64,000 nucleotides of DNA from CAYLLN01 sp036496265 (GTDB lineage Bacteria > Planctomycetota > Planctomycetia > Pirellulales > Pirellulaceae), in NCBI GenBank assembly GCA_036496265.1, contig DASXLL010000370.1:1-64000 (forward strand). The letters run 5' to 3'. Position numbers and translations under genes: made by a program. Positions 32,232 to 41,000 of this stretch are shown one piece after another. The notes below the pieces were generated by a model. That model saw only the letters and a list, made by a program, of their open reading frames with translations. It did not search any database and was not told the origin of the DNA. Positions within the stretch are counted from its first letter, which is position 1, and each line of letters begins with the position of its first letter.

Positions 32232-32486
32232 CTAATCCGGAGCGTAGGCAGTTACAACCATTAGCTTTTGCTCGTCGTGAAGTGGCTCGACAATCACTTC
32301 CCAGGCACATCCATCATGGACGGTGTCAATAATCCACCGACCGTGAACGTGATCTTCCCGAAAACCGATCGCCGTTTCAATCATTATGCGCAAATCAACT
32401 TCGTCAAACCCGCGATCCTTCATTCGCTCTTCGAGGTGAGCATTAAACTCTAATTCCCAATCATACCACTGCGGCCAAGTCGGCAT
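32232..32486 (-). CDS. DUF4258-like small protein, probable toxin partner
   Basis: An 84-residue protein with AHLEERMKDRGFDEVDLRIMIETAIGFREDHVHGRWIIDTVHDGCAWEVIVEP and a C-terminal VVTAY. This follows the DUF4258 pattern of H..ERM..RG....D......G, a basic or aromatic strand, and V.V.P....VVT.Y, related to RelE/BrnT-type folds. A ribonuclease role is a family-level suspicion only. ATG at 32486, first gene of the pair with DUF2283. thiC ends 15 bases upstream on the same strand, so read-through is possible. Confidence 0.72.
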   Translation of the reverse strand: MPTWPQWYDWELEFNAHLEERMKDRGFDEVDLRIMIETAIGFREDHVHGRWIIDTVHDGCAWEVIVEPLHDEQKLMVVTAYAPD

Positions 32487-32501
32487 TGGGGGATTCCAGC
32501 T

Positions 32502-33836
32502 CTACGCCTTAGCCGGCTCGATCACCGACAGCTCTCCTTGCTGCGCCATCTTCCGTATATCTTCTGTGATCTTCATCGAGCAATACTTCGGCCCGCACAT
32601 GCTGCAAAAGTGGGCCGATTTGAACGTGTCTTGCGGCAACGTCTCGTCGTGATAGGCCTTCGCAGTTTCGGGATCGAGCGACAGCCGAAATTGCTCGTTC
32701 CAGTCGAACGCAAACCGCGCCCGGCTGAGCGCGTCGTCGCGGTCCTGAGCGCCTTTGCGGTGACGAGCGACGTCAGCCGAATGAGCGGCGATCTTATACG
32801 CGATGACGCCTTGCTTCACGTCTTCGCGGTTCGGCAGTCCCAAATGTTCCTTCGGCGTGACGTAGCAGAGCATTGCCGCGCCGCTCCAGCCGGCGAGAGC
32901 CGCGCCGATCGCACTCGTAATATGGTCGTAGCCGGGGGCCACATCGGTGACGAGTGGACCGAGAACATAGAACGGAGCGCCCTTGCAGATGCGGATCTGC
33001 TCCTTGATGTTCATATCGATCTGGTCCATCGGAATGTGCCCGGGACCTTCGACCATAACCTGCGTGCCATTCTTCCAGCCGCGTTCGGTCAGCTCGCCGA
33101 GGACATTCAACTCGGCAAACTGCGCCTTATCGCTCGCATCAGCGATCGAGCCGGGGCGCAGGCCATCGCCAAGGCTCCAGGTCACGTCGTATTCGCGCAT
33201 GATGTCGCACAGATCGTCAAAATGCGTATACAGCGGGTTCGGTTGCCGATGGGCCATCATCCATTTGGCGATCAGCGAACCGCCCCGGCTGACAATGCCC
33301 GTCACGCGGCCCATCGTCAGCGGCAAATGCTCCATCATCACGCCGCAGTGCACCGTCATGTAATCGACACCTTGCTTGGCCTGATGCTCGACCATATCTA
33401 GAAAATGCTGCGGCTGCATGTCTTCGATATTGCCGCCCAGCTCTTCCAGCATCTGATAAATCGGCACCGTGCCAATCGGCACCGGTGAAGCCTCAATGAT
33501 CGCCTCGCGAATGTGGTTGATGTCTTTGCCGGTCGAGAGGTCCATCACCGTGTCCGAGCCATAATGCACCGCCATGTGCAGCTTATCGAGCTCCTCCTGC
33601 ACATTGCTCGTCACCGCCGAGTTGCCAATGTTGGCGTTGATCTTGCACTTCGCCGCAATGCCGATCCCCATTGGCTCCAGTCGGCCCGCCAAATGCACCT
33701 TGTTCGCTGGAATTACCATTCGCCCCGCCGCGACCTCATCGCGAACAAGGTCCGGCGCGAGGTTTTCCCGCTTGGCGACAAATTCCATTTCCGGCGTGAT
33801 TTGACCGGCACGAGCGGCGAGCAGTTGAGTGGTCAT
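32502..33836 (-). CDS. thiC: Phosphomethylpyrimidine synthase
   Basis: A 444-residue radical-SAM enzyme that turns aminoimidazole ribotide into hydroxymethylpyrimidine phosphate for thiamine. The iron-sulfur cluster motif CSMCGPKYC is near the C-terminus (Cys411, 414, 419). Other hallmarks: AKCKINANIGNS, DTVMDLSTG, TVHCGVMMEHLPL, SLGDGLRPGSIADASD, EGPGHIPMDQI and DVAPGYDHI. The ATG at 33836 is preferred over a TTG eight codons upstream. At 444 residues it is the shorter bacterial form without the extra N-terminal domain. No TPP riboswitch fits in the 63 bases upstream. Complete. Confidence 0.97.
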   Translation of the reverse strand: MTTQLLAARAGQITPEMEFVAKRENLAPDLVRDEVAAGRMVIPANKVHLAGRLEPMGIGIAAKCKINANIGNSAVTSNVQEELDKLHMAVHYGSDTVMDLSTGKDINHIREAIIEASPVPIGTVPIYQMLEELGGNIEDMQPQHFLDMVEHQAKQGVDYMTVHCGVMMEHLPLTMGRVTGIVSRGGSLIAKWMMAHRQPNPLYTHFDDLCDIMREYDVTWSLGDGLRPGSIADASDKAQFAELNVLGELTERGWKNGTQVMVEGPGHIPMDQIDMNIKEQIRICKGAPFYVLGPLVTDVAPGYDHITSAIGAALAGWSGAAMLCYVTPKEHLGLPNREDVKQGVIAYKIAAHSADVARHRKGAQDRDDALSRARFAFDWNEQFRLSLDPETAKAYHDETLPQDTFKSAHFCSMCGPKYCSMKITEDIRKMAQQGELSVIEPAKA

Positions 33837-33899
33837 AGATGATGGCAAATTCGAGTTCAAGAAAACCGCGGCACAATTGCGCTAGTATAGAGCATCCAC

Positions 33900-34154
33900 T
33901 CAAGAAGTGTGCAGATAGGCAGCCAGCTCTGTGGCCGAGGGGTAATACTCCGCACGTTCCATTTGCCGAGCAATCTCCGGCATTAATCGTTCCGCGCCCC
34001 AGTGGGGATACTCAAACCGCAAACGATTTTCGATCGAGTGTCTGGTCGCAATCCAAATATCACGTGCGACAGCGAACTTTTGAACTGTCGTCATGCGACG
34101 CAGAATGTCAACGGCAGCATCGTCGAGTACATTGAAATGATGTAGCGCCGACAT
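33900..34154 (-). CDS. Hypothetical small helical protein
   Basis: An 84-residue soluble protein starting MSALHHFNVLDDAAVDILRRMTTVQKFAVARDIWIATRH, with RLRFEYPHWGAERLMPEIARQM. It resembles short planctomycete proteins with a motif of the type L..M....K......L....R......R...P.W......EIA, sometimes linked to antitoxins; I cannot give a firm family. The start at 34154 lies 16 bases after the gltA stop, so it is probably the last gene of a gltA transcript. The frame is open upstream within gltA, but that part is a shadow. Confidence 0.55.
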   Translation of the reverse strand: MSALHHFNVLDDAAVDILRRMTTVQKFAVARDIWIATRHSIENRLRFEYPHWGAERLMPEIARQMERAEYYPSATELAAYLHTS

Positions 34155-34170
34155 GGCTTGGCAATTACGC

Positions 34171-35490
34171 TTACTTCCGTTCCTTAAGCGGCACCAGCTT
34201 CTGCTGCTGCGGCCCCATATAGACCTGCCGCGGACGGCAAATCCGCTTTTGCGGGTTTTGGTGCATCTCGACCCAGTGGGCAATCCAACCGGGGAGGCGG
34301 CCCATCGCAAATAGCACGGTGAACATCCCGACGGGGATGCCCAATGCGCGGTAAATCACGCCCGAATAGAAATCGACGTTGGGATATAGCTTCCGTTCGA
34401 TGAAATACTGATCGTTGAGCGCCGTTTGCTCCAGCTCCTGGGCGATATCAAACAGCGGGTCCCGGATTTTCATCTTGGACAGCAGCTTATCGCTGGCTTT
34501 TTTGATGATGACGCAGCGGGGATCGAAATTCTTATAGACCCGGTGACCAAAACCCATCAGCCGGAAATTACTCCGCTTGTCCTTGGCCATCTCGACCGAC
34601 TTTTTCACATTCCCGCCGTCGGCCAGAATTTTTTCCAGCATCAGCACGACGGCTTCGTTAGCGCCGCCGTGCAGCGGTCCCCACAACGCGCAAATCCCGG
34701 CCGAGATACTCGCGAAAAGATTCGCGTTCGACGAGCCAACCATCCGCACCGTGCTGGTCGAGCAATTCTGCTCATGATCGGCGTGTACGATGAGCAGCAG
34801 ATTGAGAGCGGCAACCGCATCCGGATCGACCTCATACGGCTCACACGGCACCGCAAACATCATCTGCAGAAAATTCGCACAGTACGACAAGTCGTTCTGC
34901 GGATAAACGAACGGCTGACCGATCGACTTCTTGTGACTGTAAGCCGCGATCGTCGGCAGCTTGGCCAGCAGACGGTGAATCGAGACTTCAACCTGCCGCG
35001 GATCATTCGGGTCGAGCGAATCCTGATAAAACGTGGACAGCGCGCTAACTGCCGCCGACAGAATCGCCATCGGATGCGCGTCGCGGGGAAAGCCGCTGAA
35101 GAATTCGCGCATCTCCTCGTGCAGCATCGTGTGCCGCAGGATGACGCCGCGGAAATTATCAAGCTGCTCCTGCGTCGGCAAACTGCCGTAAATCAACAAA
35201 TGGGCGACTTCCAAAAAGTCGCAATTCGCCGCCAGATCCTCGATCGGATAGCCGCGATAACGCAAAATCCCGCGGTCGCCATCCAAAAACGTGACTTTGC
35301 TGACGGTCGAGCCGGTGTTGGCATAGCCCTCGTCGAGCGTCGTGCAGCCGGTGGACGCCAGCAGCTTCGAGATGTCGATGCCCCGCTCTTGCTCCGAGCC
35401 GACGACGACGGGCAGCTCGATTTCTTTACCGTTGAGTTGCAGGCGGGCCGCTTCGGTGGGTGGAGATTGCTTCTCCAGAACGGAGCTCAT
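34171..35490 (-). CDS. gltA: Citrate synthase
   Basis: A 439-residue enzyme that condenses oxaloacetate and acetyl-CoA into citrate. Catalytic and binding segments are visible: VHADHEQNCSTSTVRMVGSS (His at about residue 240), GPLHGGANEAVV, MGFGHRVYKNFDPR (His at about 318) and LYPNVDFYSGVIYRALGIP. The N-terminal beta domain (ELPVVVGSEQERGIDIS) and length fit the large, type II-like bacterial group. ATG at 35490. One small gene follows 16 bases downstream. Complete, with no anomalies. Confidence 0.97.
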   Translation of the reverse strand: MSSVLEKQSPPTEAARLQLNGKEIELPVVVGSEQERGIDISKLLASTGCTTLDEGYANTGSTVSKVTFLDGDRGILRYRGYPIEDLAANCDFLEVAHLLIYGSLPTQEQLDNFRGVILRHTMLHEEMREFFSGFPRDAHPMAILSAAVSALSTFYQDSLDPNDPRQVEVSIHRLLAKLPTIAAYSHKKSIGQPFVYPQNDLSYCANFLQMMFAVPCEPYEVDPDAVAALNLLLIVHADHEQNCSTSTVRMVGSSNANLFASISAGICALWGPLHGGANEAVVLMLEKILADGGNVKKSVEMAKDKRSNFRLMGFGHRVYKNFDPRCVIIKKASDKLLSKMKIRDPLFDIAQELEQTALNDQYFIERKLYPNVDFYSGVIYRALGIPVGMFTVLFAMGRLPGWIAHWVEMHQNPQKRICRPRQVYMGPQQQKLVPLKERK

Positions 35491-35653
35491 GGGCGAATTT
35501 TTGCCTGAGGGCGGTGGCGGAGTTGGCTGATAGCGCGGGAGGGCAGGGGGGCGCTACTGCCGCAGTATAGCGGCCGACCGCTGGGTTTAGAAGCGCCGGC
35601 CGCCCTTTGGACCAGACCTTACCGAATCGCAATCGATGCAATTCCGCGGATCA

Positions 35654-36037
35654 TCATTCGATGGACAAACTTCCCGAGCGAAAATCGATTACGACCTTGA
35701 ATCCCCGCACCAAATCCAAGCCAATGACACCGTCAATGCCTGCGGACGGAGGCAAAGTATGCGCCAACAGAGGAAACGATTCACGGCGGATTCCCAATGC
35801 TTCGAAGCGTTGAACTGTTACTTTGGGAGCAAATTCAACGCGGCTTCCCGTAGTCACTTGGACCTGATCGATCGCCGTTACGAGATCATAGCCAAGGCCG
35901 ATGAGCACGTCCCTATTAACAAGCGTCGTCGTTGCACCCGTATCAAAAGCCAAACGAGCGAACCACGTCCCTCTGGGCCCCGTTAACGCCGTCCGGACGA
36001 CGATTAATCCTTTCGTCGGATCAAAACGAAGGCTCAT
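35654..36037 (-). CDS. Retropepsin-like aspartic protease domain protein
   Basis: A 127-residue single-domain protein. FARLAFDTGATTTLVNRDVL carries the active-site triad DTG (about residues 31-33), and GVIGLDLVRGFKVVIDF is the conserved second half (the psi-loop I.G.D.L). As in retroviral and bacterial single-domain aspartic proteases, it would have to dimerise to be active. No signal peptide, so cytoplasmic. The ATG at 36037 overlaps the stop of the upstream gene as ATGA, which fixes the start. Native substrate unknown. Confidence 0.82.
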   Translation of the reverse strand: MSLRFDPTKGLIVVRTALTGPRGTWFARLAFDTGATTTLVNRDVLIGLGYDLVTAIDQVQVTTGSRVEFAPKVTVQRFEALGIRRESFPLLAHTLPPSAGIDGVIGLDLVRGFKVVIDFRSGSLSIE

Positions 36038-36261
36038 AGAACCACAGCCGCATTCGCCGGAATTTGGCCGGTGAAATGCATCGCACAGGAGCGTGGCTTA
36101 AGCTCGATCGCTTTGCGATAAACTTCGTCACGATCGGCACTATGAAACAGCACCCTTCCGGCGAGCACTTCTAATGAGGTGTTGGTTTGCGGATCCGCAA
36201 TTAGGATCCATTCGTCGCGGTACAGCGACTCAATTTCCGCGATCGTCAACACTTCTCCCAT
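36034..36261 (-). CDS. Small protein translationally coupled to the retropepsin-like gene
   Basis: A 75-residue protein: EVLTIAEIESLYRDEWILIADPQTNTSLEVLAGRVLFHSADRDEVYRKAIELKPRSCAMHFTG. The EW.L...P......G.V..H..D.....KA.....R..A..F.G pattern is that of a small partner I recall next to bacterial retropepsin-like proteases, without a known activity. It has a mixed alpha/beta make-up and no membrane segment. A 4-base overlap with the protease gene argues that the two act together, perhaps as an inhibitor or regulator and enzyme; that is inference. Confidence 0.6.
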   Translation of the reverse strand: MGEVLTIAEIESLYRDEWILIADPQTNTSLEVLAGRVLFHSADRDEVYRKAIELKPRSCAMHFTGQIPANAAVVL

Positions 36262-36315
36262 GGCAATCGCCTCCCAGCCGATTATAGAGCAAAATCACTG
36301 GGCGAGCCAGAAATC

Positions 36316-37920
36316 TTATTGCTGCTGCCCGCCGGAAGTCTGCTGCTTCGCATCTTCCGGTGGATCGTAGATCGTCCAAATCTTTGCGTTCGTCTTGATT
36401 GTCGCGAGGTATTTCTGTTGGAAATCCGCCCGCCGCTGGCTCTCGATCTTCTCGCGAATCTTCGGCTGCGCTTCCTGGAAGGAAATCTGCCCGGCCTCTT
36501 TGCGTTCCAACACATGGATGATGTGGAAGCCTTGCTCGTCTTCGATGATCTGGCTCAGCTTATCGACTTCCACCGCGAAAATCGCCTGATCGATTGGCTT
36601 CGACGCCAGGCTGCCCGGCGTGACCCAATCGTAGTAGCCGCCATCAGAAGCGTGCGGCTCATGCGAGTGTTTTCTCGCGACGGCTGGCAGCGGCGTGCCG
36701 CCGAGCAGCACCTCGTTGCCCATCTGCGCGATTAAATCCCACGTCTTCTGCCGGTCGCCGCCGCATCGTGAAAATTTCGCGGTCAAAATCTCGAATCGGG
36801 CCTTCGCGGGAATGTAATAGTCGGCCTGGTGGGCCTGATAGTAATCGGACAAATCGTCGTAGGTCACTTCTTTCTTCGGCGGCGGCCCTTTGCCGCCTTT
36901 CCCTTTCGGACCATCCTCGCCATTGATTTTGCTCCGCGCCGCCTCCATCCCCATCATGTACTCGCCGTAGTCCTTCACTTGCTGCTCGAGCGACGTGCCA
37001 TATTCTTTCAGCGCCTTATCCAGCTCGCCATACGAATCCAAATGGCGATCCTTCATGAGCATCGCCAGGCGGACCATCGTCGAATCCTGCTTCATGAATG
37101 ATTCGAGCTCTTCGGGTGTAGCCGCATCGACTTTCTCCCGGCAGTTCGTGAGCATGAGCTCAAACTGCCTGCGAATCTGCTTTTTGAGCTTGTTATCCAT
37201 CTCCGACTTTTTCTTCGGATCGTTCCGCATTTCCGGCGGGATGCCGCGCTCGAACTCCATGAGCAGTTGCTTGTTGAACACGGCCTGCTCGATAACATTT
37301 TTCGTGAGCGGCTCGCGGTATGCCGCTTCCATCGCCTGCCGCTGTTCCGGGGTCTTCGCCTTATCCAGAATGTTTCGCAGCCGCATTTCGACCGTCGGCG
37401 CCACATCGGCGTAAAGAATCGACTTATCACCAACGCGGGCTACGATCTGGCCAGGCTTGAACAGTTCGCCCTGCGGCGCCGGTTCCGGCGCGGCTGCGAC
37501 GATATTGTTTGCCGCCTGGACAGTCGGGGCGGCCGCGGGCTGGGAAGGCTGTTGAGTTTGTGGAGCACTGTAGGGAACGCCCTGCACGGCCCTTTGTGTA
37601 GTCGCGGTCGGCTGCGGCAGCGGATACCGCAACGTTTGATTTGGCACTGCCGGGGCGGGCTGTTGCACCTGCTGGTATTGCGGCGGCGGCGAATATGGCT
37701 GGACCGGCGCATACTGCTGACCCGGCGCAGACTGTTGGGGCAATGGATATTGTCCCTGTGGCGGCAATGGATACCGCCCTCCCGGCGGGGCGTACTGAGC
37801 CGGCTGGCTATACTGCGGTCGGGGCTGCCCTGCCTGCGGCGCATAGGGATCCTGTCCCATCGCCGCGCATACCGCGACCATCACGAGCAACGCAATCGTC
37901 AATCGCGCACAAAATGGCAT
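36316..37920 (-). CDS. Parvulin-type peptidyl-prolyl isomerase, exported
   Basis: A 534-residue protein. A signal peptide (ARLTIALLVMVAVCAAMGQ) is followed by a long Pro/Gln/Tyr-rich, low-complexity linker (about 25-155). A SurA/PrsA-like chaperone region comes next (about 160-390, GQIVARVGDKSILYADV). The rotamase domain is at about 385-500: ARFEILTAKFSRCGGDRQKTW, GTPLPAVARKHSHEPHASDGGYYDWV and IDQAIFAVEVDKLSQIIEDEQGFHIIHVLERK. Such proteins assist folding of exported and outer-membrane proteins. An extra Lys/Gly insert (GPKGKGGKGPPPKK) lies before the domain. ATG at 37920; 106 bases from mfd upstream on the same strand end-to-end. Confidence 0.85.
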   Translation of the reverse strand: MPFCARLTIALLVMVAVCAAMGQDPYAPQAGQPRPQYSQPAQYAPPGGRYPLPPQGQYPLPQQSAPGQQYAPVQPYSPPPQYQQVQQPAPAVPNQTLRYPLPQPTATTQRAVQGVPYSAPQTQQPSQPAAAPTVQAANNIVAAAPEPAPQGELFKPGQIVARVGDKSILYADVAPTVEMRLRNILDKAKTPEQRQAMEAAYREPLTKNVIEQAVFNKQLLMEFERGIPPEMRNDPKKKSEMDNKLKKQIRRQFELMLTNCREKVDAATPEELESFMKQDSTMVRLAMLMKDRHLDSYGELDKALKEYGTSLEQQVKDYGEYMMGMEAARSKINGEDGPKGKGGKGPPPKKEVTYDDLSDYYQAHQADYYIPAKARFEILTAKFSRCGGDRQKTWDLIAQMGNEVLLGGTPLPAVARKHSHEPHASDGGYYDWVTPGSLASKPIDQAIFAVEVDKLSQIIEDEQGFHIIHVLERKEAGQISFQEAQPKIREKIESQRRADFQQKYLATIKTNAKIWTIYDPPEDAKQQTSGGQQQ

Positions 37921-37966
37921 GAGGTATCTGTTTGGAACGCCGATCGGTACTCCGACCGGAATACTA

Positions 37967-38048
37967 GTGGCGTTCCGTGCTCGATACGCGGTCCATCGCC
38001 ACGCGGCTCGCCACGAAAGGCGCGCCCTACAGCGCGCGCGATGGCACT
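37967..38048. repeat. Degenerate GTAGGG palindrome that supplies the mfd stop codon
   Basis: GTGGCGTTCCGTGC (37967-37980) and GCGCGCCCTACAGCGCG (38023-38039) are degenerate arms of the element at 40161-40250. On the minus strand the TAG at 38027-38029 that ends mfd is the TAG of the unit's CTGTAGGGC. Confidence 0.6.
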
Positions 38049-41000
38049 TTCGGCGCGGAGATATTAGTAGCCACCGCTGCCGGCCGCAACACGACTTTTA
38101 CAATCCGCCAAATTCGGTCCTTGTCCGTAACATCATGCGGCAACGGCAGATACACGCTCTGCTCATCCACCAACCGCAGCTTCCCTTTCTGCTGTCGCAC
38201 CAGTTGCTCGATTCGCTGACGATTGTCGTATTTGAAGACGACGAACTCCCCTTCGATGAAAATGCTCGAAATGTGCCACACCGTGGCGTCCATTTTGAGT
38301 GCTGTCAGGTCTAGCAAGCGTTCAACCGGCCGCGGCGGCTCGCCAAACCGATCGACCAACTCCGTTCGAAAATCGTCCAACTCGTCAAACCGGCTTACAC
38401 GCGACAGCCGGCGATACAAATCGATCTTCAGCCGCAAGTCTGGCACGTATTCGTCCGGAATGAACGCATCGCCGGGCAGATTGATATCGACTTCCAGCTT
38501 CACCTTCGGCGGCTGCTTTTGCAGCGTCCGCACCGCGTTTTCCAAAAGCTGGCAATACAGCTCGTAACCGACATTCGAGATATGCCCGCTCTGCTGCGTG
38601 CCCAGCAAGTTGCCCGCCCCGCGAATTTCCAAATCCCGCATCGCGATCGCAAAGCCAGCGCCGAGCTCATCGAACTCCTCAATCGCCCGCAGCCGCCGCG
38701 CCGCATTCGGCGTGAGGTGCTTATGCGGCTCGACAATCAAATAGCAATACGCCCGATTGCGATAGCGCCCCACGCGTCCGCGCAGCTGATGCAAATCAGC
38801 CAGTCCATAGCGGTCCGCTTCGTCGATGAAGATCGTATTCGCATTGGGAATGTCCAGCCCGCTTTCCACAATCGTCGTCGAAAGCAGCAAATCGAATTTG
38901 CCATCGACAAAATCGACCATCACTTCTTCCAGCTCATCATCCGGCATCTGCGCATGGCCGACTCGCAGCCGCACGTCCGGCACAATATCTCGCAGCCGGT
39001 TGGCGATGATCTCAATATCGCTCACGCGGTTGTGGACAAAATAAATCTGCCCGCCGCGGGCCAGTTCTCGCTGAATCGCATGCTTCAGCAGCCCGTCGTC
39101 CCATCGCGTCACCTTCGTCTCAACCGCCAGGCGGTCTTCCGGCGGCGATTCGAGGTTCGAAATGTCGCGGACGCCGACCAGCGACATGTGGAGCGTTCGC
39201 GGAATGGGCGTCGCGGAGAGCGTTAGTACATCCACCATCGTCCGCAGAGCCTTCAATCGCTCTTTCACATCGACGCCAAACCGCTGCTCCTCGTCGATGA
39301 TCACCAGTCCCAAGTTGTGAAACTCGACATCCTTCGACGCCAACCGATGCGTCCCGACAACGATATCCACTTTCCCACTCTTCAATCCCTTCAGCGACTC
39401 CCGCTCCTCCTCCGGCGTGCAAAACCGGCTGAGCTTCGCGATGTCGAACGGAAACTCGGCCATCCGCGCCCGAAAGCTGTGATAGTGCTGCTCAGCCAGA
39501 ATCGTCGTCGGCACGAGAATCCCAACTTGAAACCCGCTATCGACCGCTTTGAACGCCGCCCGCATCGCGACTTCGGTTTTGCCAAAGCCGACATCGCCGC
39601 ACAGCAACCGATCCATCGGCCGCGCCCGCAGCATATCGGCCTTGATCGACGCAATCGCCGTGAGTTGATCCGGCGTCTCGCGATAGGGAAACGACGAGTC
39701 GAATTCCTTTTGCCATTCGCTATCTGGATTGAACGCAATTCCCGGCCGCGCTCGCCGCAGCGCCTGCATATCCAACATCTCGACCGCCAGATCGACGACC
39801 GCCCCCTCAGCATCCGCCTTCTGCCGCAACCACGTCTTGCCGCCGATTTTTGCCAGCGCCGGCCGCGTTTTCGCCCCACCGACATATTTCTGCACCAGGT
39901 CGATCTTGATCGCCGGCACAAAAATCTTCGTCCCGCCGTCGAACTCGATCTCCAGGTGCTCTTCTTTCTGCCCCTGCTTCTCAATCAGCTTCAAGCCGCG
40001 ATACCGCCCAATCCCGTGGGCCAGATGCACGACCAAATCGCCCTCGCGCAAATCCAGGAACGAATCAATCGCCTTCCCCAACCGCCTCCTCGGCAGCCGT
40101 CGCAATTCCCCGCGATGAAACAGCTCACTCGCCGTCAGAACTAGCGTGCCACGTCGTTCTGTAGGGAACGCCCTCTGTGGCGTTCCGGGCGCTGCAAGAG
40201 GTATCCCGCTTTCGAAATCCGGCACGCCACGGAGGGCGTGCCCTACAGCGCGTAACCGAAACCCCGCCTGCAGTGTCCCAATTGGATAATGCAGCCTCCC
40301 CGCACCCGCCAACTTCGTCAGCGACAAAATCTCTCTTAGCCGCTCGACCTCCGCTTCCGTCGGCGACACGATAAACACCTCGTCCCCATGCGCGATCGTA
40401 TCCAGCTCGTCGCGTACTCGCCCAATATCGCCGCTGAACCGCTCCACAGACTCAAATGGCAGATGGCAATGCACGCCCGCCATTTCCGTCTGAATTTCCG
40501 CCGTCGTCGCTACCGCAAACCGCCCGCATTCCACCAGCACCACCGGCAGCGAATGAAACTCCGCCGCCTTTTCCACCCGCAGCAAATAGCTCTTCGCCTC
40601 ATCGCTAATCCGCTGCGGATCGACGAGCATGATCCAGCTATTTGGCGGCAAATAATCCGTCAGATGGCCGGCCCCAGGCGAGCGGGAAGCGTCAGCCTCC
40701 CGGTCACTTTGCCTCCGCTCCGAGTCAGAATTACCGGGGGCCTCACGGCCCCCGCTCGCCGTTGAGTCGTCGCTCAAAACCGTGATCTCGATTTCTTCCA
40801 GCGTCTCCTGGCTTCGCTGCGTTGCCACCTCGAAGGACCGTAGTGACTCGATCTCGTCGTCAAATAGCTCAATGCGAACCGGCAGCAGCCAATCGGTCGC
40901 AAAAATATCGATGATCCCGCCGCGATGCGAAAACTCCCCCGGCAATTCCACCGCACTCGTCGCGTGGAATCCTCGCTCCACAAGCCACCGCAGAAATTCA

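Noticed and set aside
33837..33899. TPP riboswitch upstream of thiC
   Set aside because: Only 63 bases separate thiC from the upstream gene, with no CTGAGA or ACC..TGA elements of the thi-box.
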